Source of the DNA: Pectobacterium atrosepticum
GTDB taxonomy: Bacteria; Pseudomonadota; Gammaproteobacteria; Enterobacterales; Enterobacteriaceae
Assembly (NCBI GenBank): GCA_019056595.1
Contig: CP036163.1
Coordinates: 248,001-312,000, forward strand
Length of the DNA stretch: 64,000 nucleotides
Reading direction: 5' to 3'
This document shows positions 48,852 through 59,552 of this stretch, piece by piece. The translations under genes were made by a program, and so were the position numbers. Below the pieces are notes generated by a model. That model made no database searches and was not told the origin of the DNA. It was given only the letters and a program-made list of their open reading frames with translations. The first letter of the stretch is position 1; each line of letters begins with the position of its first letter.

Positions 48852-50537
48852 TTGGAAAAAATTTGGTTATCTCGCTATCCGGCGGACGTACCGGCGGAAA
48901 TTGACCCGGATCGCTATTCGTCGTTGATTGACATGTTTGAAAATAACGTAAAGCGTTACGCCGATCGACCTGCATTCATCAACATGGGTGAGGTGATGAC
49001 GTTTCGCAAGTTGGAAGAGCGGAGCCGGGCGTTTGCGGCCTATTTGCAAAATCAGCTTAAATTGCAGAAAGGCGATCGCGTGGCGCTGATGATGCCCAAT
49101 CTGCTGCAATACCCTGTTGCGCTGTTTGGTGTGCTGCGTGCGGGTATGGTGGTCGTCAACGTTAACCCGCTGTATACGCCACGGGAACTGGAACACCAGC
49201 TAAAAGATAGCGGAGCCAGCACCATTGTTATTGTGTCTAACTTTGCACATACGCTGGAAAAAGTCGTTCATAACACGGCGGTGGAGCACGTTATCTTGAC
49301 CCGCATGGGCGACCAGCTATCCACGGCAAAAGGCACTCTGGTTAACTTCGTCGTGAAATACATTAAGCGACTGGTGCCCAAATATCATTTGCCTGATGCA
49401 ATCTCGTTTCGTCGCGTGTTACAGGAAGGGCGACGTCAGCAGTACGTTCGGCCTGATATCATCAATAGCGATCTCGCCTTTCTGCAATATACCGGCGGCA
49501 CGACGGGCGTGGCGAAAGGCGCCATGCTCACGCACCGCAATATGCAGGCGAATGTGGCACAGTGTCTTGCGGCTTATGGCCCGGTGTTGAAGGAAGGGAA
49601 TGAATGGGTGGTAACGGCGTTGCCGCTGTACCATATTTTTGCTTTGACGGCTAACTGTCTGCTGTTCTTTGAACTGGGCGGGCAGAATCTGTTGATCACC
49701 AATCCTCGAGATATTCCTGCGGTGGTAAAAGAACTGAAACAGTATCCTTTTACTGCGATTACGGGCGTCAATACGCTGTTTAATGCGTTGTTAAATAATA
49801 AAGAATTCCATGAGCTTGATTTCTCGACACTGCGATTATCCGTTGGCGGAGGCGCGTCGGTGCAACGGGCAGTCGCGGAACGTTGGGAGAAGCTAACGGG
49901 TAAACATCTGCTTGAGGGATACGGGTTAACAGAAAGCTCCCCCTTGGTGGCCGTGAATCCCTACGATCTCAAACATTACAGCGGCAGTATCGGGCTGCCA
50001 GTGGCCTCAACGGATGTCAGAATCATTGACGATAACGGCAACGACGTTGGGCCGGGCGAATCCGGTGAACTGTGGGTACGCGGACCGCAGGTGATGTTAG
50101 GGTACTGGCAGCAGCCTGCCGCCACGGATGACGTGTTAAAAGACGGTTGGTTGGCGACAGGTGACATTGTCACGGCTGATGATGAAGGATTCCTGCGAGT
50201 GATCGACCGTAAGAAAGATATGATTCTGGTTTCCGGTTTTAACGTCTACCCGACGGAGATTGAAGACGTGATCAGCCGTCATCCCAAGGTATCCGAGTCG
50301 GCGGTGATTGGGGTCGAAAATGAGGTTTCCGGTGAGGCGGTAAAAGCCTTTGTGGTCAGGCGTGATAACTCGTTAACAAAAGAGGAACTCATTACGCACT
50401 GTCGTCGTAATCTTACGGGCTATAAAGTGCCGAAAGAGATCGAATTCTGTGAGGATCTGCCAAAATCCAACGTCGGAAAAATTCTGCGTCGTGAATTACG
50501 TGACGATAAGAAGGCAAAGAAAGACGCTGCTGCCTGA
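48852..50537 (+). CDS. fadD: Long-chain-fatty-acid--CoA ligase FadD
   Basis: Activates long-chain fatty acids to acyl-CoA, 561 residues when started at the TTG codon at 48852 ([10 protein letters not shown]), which equals E. coli FadD; that gene also uses UUG. GGGAG lies 7 bases upstream. The ATG at 48798 adds 18 residues not seen in the family. AMP-binding motif [18 protein letters not shown] near 212, and the C-terminal [17 protein letters not shown] near 453 and [13 protein letters not shown] at the end. Confidence 0.95.
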   Translation: MEKIWLSRYPADVPAEIDPDRYSSLIDMFENNVKRYADRPAFINMGEVMTFRKLEERSRAFAAYLQNQLKLQKGDRVALMMPNLLQYPVALFGVLRAGMVVVNVNPLYTPRELEHQLKDSGASTIVIVSNFAHTLEKVVHNTAVEHVILTRMGDQLSTAKGTLVNFVVKYIKRLVPKYHLPDAISFRRVLQEGRRQQYVRPDIINSDLAFLQYTGGTTGVAKGAMLTHRNMQANVAQCLAAYGPVLKEGNEWVVTALPLYHIFALTANCLLFFELGGQNLLITNPRDIPAVVKELKQYPFTAITGVNTLFNALLNNKEFHELDFSTLRLSVGGGASVQRAVAERWEKLTGKHLLEGYGLTESSPLVAVNPYDLKHYSGSIGLPVASTDVRIIDDNGNDVGPGESGELWVRGPQVMLGYWQQPAATDDVLKDGWLATGDIVTADDEGFLRVIDRKKDMILVSGFNVYPTEIEDVISRHPKVSESAVIGVENEVSGEAVKAFVVRRDNSLTKEELITHCRRNLTGYKVPKEIEFCEDLPKSNVGKILRRELRDDKKAKKDAAA

Positions 50538-50593
50538 CGATTTTCCGCGAAAAACGACTGCCAGAGAGAGGCAGGACGCGATATGATGTTTTC

Positions 50594-50620
50594 ACGCCGG
50601 TTTATCCGGCGTTCTTTTTT
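50594..50620 (+). terminator. Terminator after fadD
   Basis: 7-bp stem ACGCCGG / CCGGCGT with TCTTTTTT tail. Confidence 0.9.
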
Positions 50621-50678
50621 ATAGCGATACGGATTTTACTCAGAACCGTAAAGTAAAAACAACCAAGAGAATGACGTT

Positions 50679-51803
50679 TTGAATTATCAGTTGATCACTT
50701 CCGACATCGGGTTACAACAGGTTTGCTCTCAGGCGCGACGCTTTCCGCAGGTGGCATTGGACACGGAGTTCGTCAGAACCCGTACTTATTACCCGCAATT
50801 AGGGTTGATTCAATTGTATGACGGCGAACAGCTTTCACTTATCGACCCGTTAACGATTACAGATTGGGCACCTTTTCAGGCGTTACTGCGTGACGAAGAG
50901 GTCACTAAATTCCTGCATGCAGGCAGCGAAGATCTGGAAGTGTTTCTCAATACGTTTGGAACATTGCCGACGCCTTTCATTGACACACAGATTCTGGCCG
51001 CATTTTTAGGCAAACCGCTTTCTTATGGTTTCGCTGCGCTGGTGGCCGACTACATGGGCGTGTCGCTGGATAAAAGCGAGTCGAGAACGGACTGGCTTGC
51101 CCGACCGCTAAGCGAAAAGCAGTGTGACTACGCGGCCGCCGATGTGTTCTACCTGCTGCCGATGGCCATTCAACTGGTGGCGGATACGGAAACCGCAGGG
51201 TGGATGAACGCCGCGCTGGACGAATGTCTCCTGCTTTGTCAGCGTAAACAGGATATTTTAGCACCGGCGCTGGCCTATCGTGAATTTGGCAATGCCTGGC
51301 AGCTACGTGGCCGAAATCTGGCTTGTCTTCAGCGCCTGGCTGAGTGGCGCTTGCGCAAAGCGCGTGAGCGGGACAGTGCGGTGAATTTTGTCGTACGTGA
51401 AGAGAACCTCTTGCAGGTAGCGCGCTGTCTGCCTTCTTCGCTGGGAGAACTGGGTTCACTGGGGCTGAGTGGCCCGGAGATCCGCTATCACGGCAAAACG
51501 CTGCTGGACTGTGTTGCACAGACGGACGGTATTACTGACGCAGATTGCCCACCGCCAGTGATTAATTTGATCGACCATCCGGGCTATAAGAAAGCGTTTA
51601 AAGACATCAAAGCGCTGGTACAGCGTGCGAGTGAACAGAGTGGATTATCCGCCGAGTTATTGGCATCTCGTCGCCAAATTAATCGCCTGCTGAACTGGCA
51701 CTGGAAATTAAGCAGGCAAGATGCTGGTATGCCGGAAATGTTGTCCGGCTGGCGCGGCCAGTTATATGGCGACGAACTGCGTGAAATTGTGCAGGGCTAT
51801 TAA
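50679..51803 (+). CDS. rnd: Ribonuclease D
   Basis: 3' exonuclease that trims tRNA precursors, 374 residues starting at TTG (50679), the start codon also used in E. coli. DEDD-type active site: D28 and E30 (DTEF), D85 (GSEDLE), Y151 and D155 (DYAAADV). HRDC domain in the C-terminal 160 residues. AAGAGA precedes the start. Confidence 0.95.
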   Translation: MNYQLITSDIGLQQVCSQARRFPQVALDTEFVRTRTYYPQLGLIQLYDGEQLSLIDPLTITDWAPFQALLRDEEVTKFLHAGSEDLEVFLNTFGTLPTPFIDTQILAAFLGKPLSYGFAALVADYMGVSLDKSESRTDWLARPLSEKQCDYAAADVFYLLPMAIQLVADTETAGWMNAALDECLLLCQRKQDILAPALAYREFGNAWQLRGRNLACLQRLAEWRLRKARERDSAVNFVVREENLLQVARCLPSSLGELGSLGLSGPEIRYHGKTLLDCVAQTDGITDADCPPPVINLIDHPGYKKAFKDIKALVQRASEQSGLSAELLASRRQINRLLNWHWKLSRQDAGMPEMLSGWRGQLYGDELREIVQGY

Positions 51804-51948
51804 TCACCGGTAAACGAGTGCTCTCCATTCACCTTATTTGTTGCGATGATTCAATTATAAAAGCAGCAAATAGGGTGACGAGAATACGGCGAAAAAACAA
51901 AGCAAGAAAAAATAACTGGCTAAATATACAGTTATATTGTGAAGTGAA

Positions 51949-51974
51949 ACGCACGCAATTTGAAGTATGACGAA

Positions 51975-51978
<4 letters not shown>
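51949..51978. repeat. ERIC right-end fragment
   Basis: AACGCACGCAATTTGAAGTATGACGAATA-type sequence equals the right end of an ERIC. It shares its TATA with the left end of the next full copy, so a second ERIC was probably inserted or recombined here. Confidence 0.7.
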
Positions 51979-52101
<123 letters not shown>

Positions 52102-52103
52102 GA

Positions 52104-52129
52104 TATCCCCTGCGTAAAAGCAGGGGATA
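52104..52129 (-). terminator. Hairpin after minE
   Basis: 10-bp stem TATCCCCTGC / GCAGGGGATA, six-base loop, T tail poor, 14 bases after the minE stop. Confidence 0.75.
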
Positions 52130-52143
52130 CTAAAGCAGAAAAA

Positions 52144-52413
52144 TCATTTAGGCGTTTCTTCCGCTTCCGGTAATGTAACGTTCAACTCAAGCACGGAAAT
52201 ATCATCTCCTTTTTGCTCAAGTTGAACCGTTACCATCTCAGGATCAATCTGTACATATCTACAGATAACCTCAAGAATGTCTCGCTTTAATTGCGGCAGA
52301 TAATGGGGTTCGTTATCACCCCGGCGTCGCTCCGCGACAATAATTTGCAGCCGTTCCTTGGCAATATTGGCTGTCGTTTTTTTGCGGGACAGAAAGAAGT
52401 CCAGTAAAGCCAT
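52144..52413 (-). CDS. minE: Cell division topological factor MinE
   Basis: 89 residues. The N-terminal amphipathic [12 protein letters not shown] binds membrane; [17 protein letters not shown] (13-30) is the anti-MinCD region that stimulates MinD. Starts 3 bases after the minD stop. Confidence 0.96.
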   Translation of the reverse strand: MALLDFFLSRKKTTANIAKERLQIIVAERRRGDNEPHYLPQLKRDILEVICRYVQIDPEMVTVQLEQKGDDISVLELNVTLPEAEETPK

Positions 52414-52416
52414 AAT

Positions 52417-53229
52417 TTATCCCCCAAAAAGTCGTTTAAGGAAACCCTTCTTCTCTTCTTCAATAAAACGGAAAGGACGCTCTTCGCCAAGCAAGCGTTC
52501 AACGGTATCCGAGTAGGCTTTACCCGCGTCGGCTTCAGCATCCAGAATCACTGGTTCGCCTTGGTTAGAGGCGCGGAGTACGGATTGATCTTCAGGAATA
52601 ACGCCAATCAGCGGGATCCGCAGGATCTCAAGAACGTCTTCCATACTCAGCATGTCGCCACGGTTCACCCTGCCTGGGTTGTAACGCGTCAACAGCAAAT
52701 GCTCTTTGATTGGATCTTCAGAACGCTCCGCGCGACGTGATTTTGAGGACAAAATGCCCAGAATACGGTCGGAGTCGCGAACGGAAGAGACTTCCGGGTT
52801 GGTGGTGATAATCGCTTCGTCAGCAAAATAGAGCGCCATCAACGCACCCGTTTCAATCCCGGCTGGTGAATCACACACGATAAAATCGAAGTTCATATCG
52901 CCCAGGTCGTTGAGTATTTTTTCAACGCCTTCATACGTTAACGCATCTTTATCACGCGTTTGTGATGCTGGCAGAATGTAGAGATTATCCGTTCTCTTAT
53001 CTTTGATCAGCGCCTGATTTAGCGTGGCATCACCCTGAATAACGTTCACGAAGTCATAGACCACGCGACGCTCACACCCCATGATCAAGTCAAGGTTACG
53101 CAGACCAATGTCAAAATCGATGACAACGGTCTTTTTTCCTTTCTGGGCTAAACCGGTAGCAATGGCCGCGCTTGATGTGGTCTTGCCAACGCCCCCTTTA
53201 CCCGATGTAACAACAATGATGCGTGCCAT
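52417..53229 (-). CDS. minD: Septum site-determining ATPase MinD
   Basis: Deviant Walker A KGGVGKTT with K11 and K16; 270 residues. The C-terminal EEKKGFLKRLFGG is the membrane-targeting helix. Oscillates with MinE to place the Z ring at mid-cell. 20 bases after minC. Confidence 0.97.
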   Translation of the reverse strand: MARIIVVTSGKGGVGKTTSSAAIATGLAQKGKKTVVIDFDIGLRNLDLIMGCERRVVYDFVNVIQGDATLNQALIKDKRTDNLYILPASQTRDKDALTYEGVEKILNDLGDMNFDFIVCDSPAGIETGALMALYFADEAIITTNPEVSSVRDSDRILGILSSKSRRAERSEDPIKEHLLLTRYNPGRVNRGDMLSMEDVLEILRIPLIGVIPEDQSVLRASNQGEPVILDAEADAGKAYSDTVERLLGEERPFRFIEEEKKGFLKRLFGG

Positions 53230-53249
53230 AAATGTTTCCTTGGGAGATT

Positions 53250-53936
53250 CTAGTCTAGAGGTTTTATCGTTAAAACATTGTCCAGCTGGTTCAGGTTGAT
53301 CCGTGCTGGCTGCCCAAAATACGCTTCCGGTACCTGATCGCTTAGCCAGTAACGACCTGCGATAGAGACCAGTTCTGCGGCCAGATGCGTACAGAATATC
53401 TGGCTCTGAACATCACCAGAAACGCCTGCAAGGGCTCGGCCGCGCATCATGCCGTAAATATGAATATTGCCATCGGCAATCACCTCTGCCCCTGCGCTGA
53501 CGTTGCTTGTGACGATTAAGTCACAGTTCCGGGCGTAAATCTGTTGGCCGGAGCGAACGGGGGTGTCGATGATTTGCGTTTTCACCGCAGCAGGAACGGC
53601 GGCGACGGGCTCGACTACCCGGCGTTGTGCTTTACCTTCGCTCAGGAGGGGAAGCCCTGCCTGCGCAATGATTTTCTTTAATGCGTCATCGGTACATCCG
53701 CTGACACCGACGACATGCAGGCCGGTAGACGAAATGGCCTGCTGCAATTTTATCCAGTCGGTTTCCGCTGTTAATGCAGCAACATTAATGACAACGGGGG
53801 CATTTTTCAGGAAAGCAGGCGCTTGCTCTATTTTTTCCTGTAGTGCCTGGTAAATTACCTCGGGTTGGGAATCATGCAAATGAACAACCGATAAGGTAAA
53901 GCTGCTGCCTTTTAGCTCTATTGGCATTTGTGACAT
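53250..53936 (-). CDS. minC: Septum site-determining inhibitor MinC
   Basis: 228 residues: N-terminal FtsZ-inhibitory domain (about 1-100) and a C-terminal beta-helix (about 125-228, [30 protein letters not shown]) that dimerises and binds MinD. First gene of minCDE. Confidence 0.96.
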   Translation of the reverse strand: MSQMPIELKGSSFTLSVVHLHDSQPEVIYQALQEKIEQAPAFLKNAPVVINVAALTAETDWIKLQQAISSTGLHVVGVSGCTDDALKKIIAQAGLPLLSEGKAQRRVVEPVAAVPAAVKTQIIDTPVRSGQQIYARNCDLIVTSNVSAGAEVIADGNIHIYGMMRGRALAGVSGDVQSQIFCTHLAAELVSIAGRYWLSDQVPEAYFGQPARINLNQLDNVLTIKPLD

Positions 53937-54072
53937 CTATCCGGACTCAGTTTCAGCATCTTTTAATCCCTAGAGTAACATCTAAGGCATGATATTCCAG
54001 AGCGCTATAAGCATGTTATAGTCACAATTATATACAGGCAAGATGGCATTCCCATCAAATAGAGTAAAAAAA

Positions 54073-54330
54073 ATGTTTTGTGTGATCTATCGAAGTGTGA
54101 AACGCGATCAGACCTATCTTTATGTTGAAAAAAAAGACGATTTCTCACGCGTGCCTGAAGAATTAATGAAAAGTTTTGGCGCGCCGCAGTTAGCCATGGT
54201 TTTACCGTTGAATGGACGTAAAAAACTGGCGAATGCCGATATAGAAAAAGTGAAACTGGCGCTTCAGGAACAGGGTTTTTATCTGCAAGTTCCACCTCCG
54301 GTTGAGAGCTTATTAACCACGCCGATGTAA
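54073..54330 (+). CDS. ycgL: UPF0745 protein YcgL
   Basis: 85 residues starting [20 protein letters not shown], which is the family start. Small compact alpha/beta protein of unknown function, conserved between minC and ycgM. The upstream ATG at 54043 adds 10 residues and has an AGGCAAG site, so it is possible. Confidence 0.85.
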   Translation: MFCVIYRSVKRDQTYLYVEKKDDFSRVPEELMKSFGAPQLAMVLPLNGRKKLANADIEKVKLALQEQGFYLQVPPPVESLLTTPM

Positions 54331-54672
54331 GTGTAAAAAAATAATACCAAGACGTACTTTCAGATAAAGCCGCAAACATAATTTGGTGTGGAATATCTCG
54401 ACCGTTTACATGATATTCCGCGCGATAAATATTCATCTTTCGAGTTTTAGCCCGTCGTAATTTAATTGTTTCCATTTTTGATAGGTTATGGCGTCTTCTT
54501 CAGATCGCACGATCGCTAGCCTGGCTCTCCTGAAATCTGTTGGGATAACCCCTGTTGCGATGATATAACGATGGTTTTGCACCATCGTGTTTTTATATAG
54601 CTGTTTTCCATTTTGGCGAGTTCTGTGCCATGAAAGCAGTGATAATCCAACAGACAGGGCAGGAGAATACCC
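54331..54672. other. ycgL-ycgM intergenic stretch
   Basis: 342 bases. A terminator-like hairpin at 54568-54595 on the plus strand is the only clear feature. A minus-strand frame here (84 codons) overlaps ycgM and has no support. Confidence 0.5.
54568..54595 (+). terminator. Hairpin with T run in the ycgL-ycgM gap
   Basis: 8-bp perfect stem ACGATGGT / ACCATCGT with five-base loop and GTTTTTAT tail. Either ends a long ycgL transcript or a small RNA. Confidence 0.7.
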
Positions 54673-55329
54673 ATGTATCAACACAGAGACTGGCAGGGCG
54701 CGCTGCTTGATTTCCCAGTAAATAAAGTCGTTTGCGTCGGGAGCAACTACTCAGAACACATCAAAGAAATGGGAAGTGCGACCCCGAGCGAGCCAGTTTT
54801 ATTCATCAAGCCTGAAACCGCACTGTGTGATTTACGTCAACCCGTCGCTATTCCTAAAAATCTGGGCTCGGTTCACCACGAAGTCGAGCTGGCGGTGCTG
54901 ATCGGTACGCCATTAAAGCAGGCGAATGAAGAACGCGTTGCCCGAGCCATCGCGGGTTATGGCGTGGCGTTGGATTTGACGCTGCGTGATTTGCAGTCCG
55001 AATTCAAAAAAGCAGGCCAGCCGTGGGAAAAAGCCAAAGCCTTTGACGGTTCCTGCCCGATCTCCGGTTTTATTCCGGTTGCTGAGTTTGGCGATCCGCA
55101 GCAAACCGAACTGGGTGTAAAAGTGAATGATGAAGTACGCCAGCAGGGCAACACGCGTGATATGATTACGTCGATTCTGCCGCTGATTGCCTACATGAGC
55201 CGTTTCTTTACGCTGCGCGCGGGCGATATTATTTTAACGGGTACGCCAAAAGGAGTCGGTCCGATCCTGTCAGGCGATATGCTGACGATTACGGTAAATG
55301 ACCGGACGCTGAGCACCCGTATTATCTAA
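54673..55329 (+). CDS. ycgM: Fumarylacetoacetate hydrolase family protein YcgM
   Basis: 218 residues. FAH-family fold with [15 protein letters not shown] near 19-33, metal ligands in [12 protein letters not shown] near 67, and [12 protein letters not shown] near 197. Acts on a small keto acid such as acylpyruvate (by family). Precedes ycgN as in E. coli. Confidence 0.92.
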   Translation: MYQHRDWQGALLDFPVNKVVCVGSNYSEHIKEMGSATPSEPVLFIKPETALCDLRQPVAIPKNLGSVHHEVELAVLIGTPLKQANEERVARAIAGYGVALDLTLRDLQSEFKKAGQPWEKAKAFDGSCPISGFIPVAEFGDPQQTELGVKVNDEVRQQGNTRDMITSILPLIAYMSRFFTLRAGDIILTGTPKGVGPILSGDMLTITVNDRTLSTRII

Positions 55330-55436
55330 CGCTCTGGCTGCCCGTATTGAACGACGGGCAGCAAAACATCCCCGCAGTGCCTGCCAGAATCACGCATCTT
55401 TTTTTACAACGCTATCGATCTACAACAGGAATAAAC

Positions 55437-55883
55437 ATGACTGAACGCCCTTTTTGGCAGCAAAAAACGTTGTCTGAGATGTCTGACGATGAATGGGAGT
55501 CGCTGTGCGATGGCTGCGGTCAGTGCTGTTTGCATAAACTGATTGATGAGGATACGGAGGAGATCTACTTTACCAACGTCGCCTGTAATCAACTCAATAT
55601 TAAAAGCTGTCAGTGCCGTAACTATGAGAAACGTTTCGAATACGAACCGGACTGCATCAAGCTGACGCGTGAAAATCTGCTGACGTTTAACTGGCTGCCG
55701 GCGACCTGTGCTTATCGTCTGGTTCATGAACGTGAGGATTTACCGCAGTGGCATCCGCTGGTTTGCGGAACCAAAACAGAAATGCACCGTGAGCGTATCT
55801 CAGTCCGTCATATCGCCGTGCGCGAAAGTGAGGTGATGGACTGGCAGGATCACATACTGAACAAACCGGGATGGGCTAGGTAA
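55437..55883 (+). CDS. ycgN: UPF0260 protein YcgN
   Basis: 148 residues. Conserved cysteines in [13 protein letters not shown] (about 24-34), VACNQLN and [11 protein letters not shown] suggest metal or Fe-S binding (YkgJ family). The start at 55437 follows ACAGGA; the 30-residue extension is rejected. Confidence 0.92.
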   Translation: MTERPFWQQKTLSEMSDDEWESLCDGCGQCCLHKLIDEDTEEIYFTNVACNQLNIKSCQCRNYEKRFEYEPDCIKLTRENLLTFNWLPATCAYRLVHEREDLPQWHPLVCGTKTEMHRERISVRHIAVRESEVMDWQDHILNKPGWAR

Positions 55884-55968
55884 GGCTGTAAATTAAAGAT
55901 AGGTCACCGTGATGTGGGGGTAGACGCCACGGTGACGTGCTGCTGTTGTGCTGTATTTAGTCGTAGCC

Positions 55969-56376
55969 TTACTGTGCGGCGATTTTATAGTTTATGATTT
56001 TTGCTCTGTCTATAGACTGCTGATTCCTGTCAATCTCTTGTTGTACCAACTGATTTTTTTGTGACTGTTGATAGCGAGCTTCGTCAGCCTCAGCTTCTTG
56101 TTGTTTGTATGCGATGTACTGATTCTGCAATTCAATCCTCGCCTCCAGATCCTTTAGTTCCCCCTTGTCCACTTTCTGCCCCAGCAATTTTGCGTTTAAG
56201 ACATAAAGCTTCAGCCAAGGTGTTGAAGAGAGTATGGGCTCTTCTTTTATTGAGTAATCCAGACAGGTAGCCATATCGCTGAGGCGAACGTACCGCTTTT
56301 CGCATTCAGATTGGAGCTCGCTTGCTGTTGTACACGATGTCAACATCAGTGGAATAATGGCAAAGAGATATTTCAT
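55969..56376 (-). CDS. Small predicted lipoprotein, unrecognised
   Basis: 135 residues. Lipobox LMLTS-C with the cysteine at 15. The C-terminal half is glutamine- and glutamate-rich with a probable coiled coil (about 75-130, QNQYIAYKQQEAEADEARYQ). I recognise no family. Base composition is a little lower in GC than the neighbours. Between ycgN and the small gene at 56740. Confidence 0.75.
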   Translation of the reverse strand: MKYLFAIIPLMLTSCTTASELQSECEKRYVRLSDMATCLDYSIKEEPILSSTPWLKLYVLNAKLLGQKVDKGELKDLEARIELQNQYIAYKQQEAEADEARYQQSQKNQLVQQEIDRNQQSIDRAKIINYKIAAQ

Positions 56377-56739
56377 TACAGACTTCTTCCTTGTGAAAAA
56401 CCACAGTAATTTTAAGTGATTATACTGTAATGAATGGAGTATTTCTTCTTCATATCTTTAGGTTCTGGTCGTGAATTTACACTATTGATAGCGATAAATC
56501 GGTAGGGATTGCAGGCATTGAATTGTAAAACTGTAACCAGTATCACAATGTTTCATTAATGATGTTAATTTATTGTTTTTTAAGTCCATATCCCATATTT
56601 CATTCGAAATTTTGCTAGAAATTAATGTGTTTTTCTTCTTTTCGGCAGAAGTCGAGTGGCTGCGGCGGAGGGCTTCCCTGTGTTATTGCTAGCGTGTTGT
56701 ATAATTTTAGAGCAGTCAAACCAGCAGGAGGGAGAGCAT
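56377..56739. other. Stretch between the lipoprotein gene and the 65-residue gene
   Basis: 363 AT-rich bases. It must hold the promoters of the two divergent small genes. No sites recognised. Confidence 0.4.
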
Positions 56740-56937
56740 GTGATTAACTTTGAGAAAATCATTCTTGAGTACAGCGAGCAGTACACCGACTTTGCTGCCT
56801 CCACAATTGCTTTTATGGAAAGTCAGGAAAAAAAGATCGACGCAGATGAAATATCACGAAGAATTCCGCAGGAAAAGAGACCTTTTTTCAACGAACGATT
56901 AGGCCATTATCGCGATATCTACAGACCACAGCAGTGA
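56740..56937 (+). CDS. Conserved-looking small protein of 65 residues, unrecognised
   Basis: Starts at GTG (56740) with a very strong AGGAGGGAG site 5 to 8 bases upstream. The reading INFEKIILEYSEQYTDFAAS...FMESQEKKIDADEISRRIPQ is charged and helical and ends RDIYRPQQ. No membrane segment. An ATG at 56656 in the same frame adds 28 hydrophobic residues but has no ribosome site. A strong terminator follows. No family known to me. Confidence 0.7.
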   Translation: MINFEKIILEYSEQYTDFAASTIAFMESQEKKIDADEISRRIPQEKRPFFNERLGHYRDIYRPQQ

Positions 56938-56977
56938 GGGTTGGCACAAGCCTGTGAAGCGTAGAAACAGTCACCAG

Positions 56978-57006
56978 AAGCCCGACGACGTTATCGTCGG
57001 GCTTTT
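56978..57006. terminator. Two-way terminator between the small gene and dsbB
   Basis: GCCCGACGA / TCGTCGGGC stem with AA before and TTTT after, between converging genes. Confidence 0.93.
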
Positions 57007-57017
57007 AGGTCTATTCT

Positions 57018-57548
57018 TTAGCGGCTGAAGAGGTCGCGTCGCTTCGGACGGAAAGGTTGAGCGATCAACACCAGCACAGCAATCAACAGATAAGCGGCGA
57101 AGATGCCAAGCAGCCATTGTGGCATTTCCATCGAGAGGAATGACCACTGACGCTCTGAACAATCACCGGTCGCATTGAAAATGGCCGGGAGCCATTTGTC
57201 TAAAGGCAGCCATGATGGGAAGCTGACAAAGAAATCGCAGGTGGTAAAAGGCGACGGATTCAACAAAATATCGGTGTGTTTCCAAGCCAGTCTAATCCCT
57301 TCATAGGAACTGTATATCCACAGTGCGATGGCTGGATAACGCAGTAGACTTGACGGCGCAATGGCACCGACAATACCTGCCGCGAATACTCCCCATAGAG
57401 CACTGCGCTGATAGATACACAGTACGCAGGGTTTTAATAACATAACGTGCTGAAAATAGAGTGCAGTCAATTCCAATGCTAAAGCAGTAAACGCCAGCAG
57501 CAGCCACGCACCACGTCCGCGTGAGCAACGATTAAGAAATCGCAACAT
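57018..57548 (-). CDS. dsbB: Disulfide bond formation protein DsbB
   Basis: Inner-membrane quinone reductase that re-oxidises DsbA, 176 residues as in E. coli when started at MLRFLNRCS (57548). Cysteines C41 and C44 (CVLC), C104 and C130 are in place. Four transmembrane helices. The 26-residue extension from 57626 is not conserved. Confidence 0.95.
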   Translation of the reverse strand: MLRFLNRCSRGRGAWLLLAFTALALELTALYFQHVMLLKPCVLCIYQRSALWGVFAAGIVGAIAPSSLLRYPAIALWIYSSYEGIRLAWKHTDILLNPSPFTTCDFFVSFPSWLPLDKWLPAIFNATGDCSERQWSFLSMEMPQWLLGIFAAYLLIAVLVLIAQPFRPKRRDLFSR

Positions 57549-57742
57549 AAAAATATTCCATGCTAAACATGATAAAAGCAGCAGTGTAAACCGTTCTGGC
57601 TTCACTGCCATCATTTCACTGTGCAAAACGTAACGATATGTTTATTTGATGCTTTTCTATCATTTTACGGCGGCGAAATATGTGTTGATAAAGCCATCAA
57701 GACAGAAATTGTCGCCACCGAGATTACTATACACGATCGTGA

Positions 57743-59323
57743 TTATGCGTGACTGCCCGATATGGTCAAATTTGGCAAAGAAATCCAGTGATTATTCATC
57801 AAAAAATCGGTGAACGGCACCAGCGTGAACTCAACGCAAAGCAACCCGACCAGCGTCATCACAATGGTGTAAGGCAGTGCCATGATCACCATGCGCCCAT
57901 AAGACAGACGGATAAGCGGAGCTAGCGAGGATGTCAGCAGAAATAGAAACGCGGCTTGCCCATTTGGTGTGGCCACGGAAGGCAGATTAGTGCCAGTATT
58001 AATCGCCACGGCGAGTAGCTCAAATTGGGGTAAGGATATTTTGCCGCTCTCAAACGCATTACGCGCTTCGTTGATATACACCGATCCAACAAATACGTTA
58101 TCTGATATCGACGATAGCAGGCCATTGAACAGATAAAATTGTGTCAGTTGGGCACTATCAGAAGATTGCAGGACGTAATGGATAATCGGTGAGAACAGTT
58201 GCTGATCGATAATGACGGCGACGATGGCAAAAAAGACCGTCAGCAGTGCGGTAAACGGCATAGCATCTTGAAATGCTTTACCGATAGCGTGTTCTTCGGT
58301 CACGCCGCAGAACGTTGTGGCCATAATAATCACGGAGAGGCCAATCAATCCGACCTCAGCCAAATGAAACGCCAGCGCGATAATGAGCCAGACGCCAATC
58401 ACTGCCTGCACGAGTAAACGCACTTTATCCTGCTGCGTGCGTTTTTCTGTCATGTCCCGATCGTAATCCTCAAGTACGCGGCGCACGTTGTCCGGCAGGT
58501 TTACCCCATAACCGAATAGCTTGAAGCGTTCGACCAGCACGCAGGTCAGGATGCCGCAAATAAAGACGGGCACGGTTACCGGTGACATGCGTAGAAAAAA
58601 GTCGACGAAATCCCAGCCTGCGCTTTTCGCAATAATCAGATTCTGAGGTTCGCCGACCATCGTCATCACCCCGCCCAGTGCCGTACCGACGCCTGCATGC
58701 ATCATCAGACTACGTAGAAATGCACGGAATTGGTCCAGCGTACGATGATGCTCCTCGCCGTTTAACGTGCTGTCATCGCTGATATCGGCCTCGTCTTCAC
58801 CTTGCTGAGAGGCGAAACGGTGGTAAATACCATAAAACCCGATAGCGACGCTGATGATGACTGCAATCACAGTCAATGCGTCTAAAAAGGCGGAGAGAAA
58901 CGCAGCCGCCATGCAAAAGGCGAGTGAGAGCAGGGATTTAGAATGGATGCGCAGCAGCAGTTTGGTAAACACAAAAAGCAGCAGTTGCTTCATGAAGTAG
59001 ATGCCTGCCACCATAAACACCAACAGCATGAGAACTTCAATATTCCCTGTGACTTCATGCCACACCTGCTGTGGGCTGGTCATGCCGATGAGTATTGCCT
59101 GTAACGCCAGTAGACCACCAGGCTGTAGCGGATAACATTTCAGCGCCATGCCGAGCGTAAAAATAAACTCCACGACCAATAACCAACCAGCCCAAAACGG
59201 ACTGACAAAATAAAACAGCAGCGGATTAATCAGCAAGAAACCAAAAATAGTCAGTTTGTACCAGTCTGGCGCGTATCCCAGGAAATTTTTTAACAGCGCA
59301 CGGTGGAGGGGCATGGCGATCAT
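57743..59323 (-). CDS. nhaB: Na+/H+ antiporter NhaB
   Basis: Inner-membrane antiporter of about 526 residues with 11-12 hydrophobic segments. The region [23 protein letters not shown] near 219 and [21 protein letters not shown] near 442 are conserved. Starts [15 protein letters not shown] is nearer the first ATG. The second (59314) is possible. Divergent from fadR as in E. coli. Confidence 0.94.
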   Translation of the reverse strand: MIAMPLHRALLKNFLGYAPDWYKLTIFGFLLINPLLFYFVSPFWAGWLLVVEFIFTLGMALKCYPLQPGGLLALQAILIGMTSPQQVWHEVTGNIEVLMLLVFMVAGIYFMKQLLLFVFTKLLLRIHSKSLLSLAFCMAAAFLSAFLDALTVIAVIISVAIGFYGIYHRFASQQGEDEADISDDSTLNGEEHHRTLDQFRAFLRSLMMHAGVGTALGGVMTMVGEPQNLIIAKSAGWDFVDFFLRMSPVTVPVFICGILTCVLVERFKLFGYGVNLPDNVRRVLEDYDRDMTEKRTQQDKVRLLVQAVIGVWLIIALAFHLAEVGLIGLSVIIMATTFCGVTEEHAIGKAFQDAMPFTALLTVFFAIVAVIIDQQLFSPIIHYVLQSSDSAQLTQFYLFNGLLSSISDNVFVGSVYINEARNAFESGKISLPQFELLAVAINTGTNLPSVATPNGQAAFLFLLTSSLAPLIRLSYGRMVIMALPYTIVMTLVGLLCVEFTLVPFTDFLMNNHWISLPNLTISGSHA

Positions 59324-59552
59324 ATGGGCGCGGGATCCTTATTCGTTATAATAGCTTGATGGTTTTTATCATATAGTAAAAACTTTACAAACAGTCATAA
59401 GTCTACCGTTCTACGCTGTGACAGGGCGGTTTGCAGTCACAATTTTTCATTGAAATGGTTCGGTGCCTGAGTACGGCGCTATATCATGATTCTTTCGTCT
59501 GGTATTATGATTCGGCTTTTTTCGGCAATCACCGCTACGGATTATCAAACAC

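Noticed and set aside
54433-54684. 83-codon minus-strand frame between ycgL and ycgM
   Set aside because: Overlaps the ycgM start and runs through the terminator hairpin; no ribosome site.
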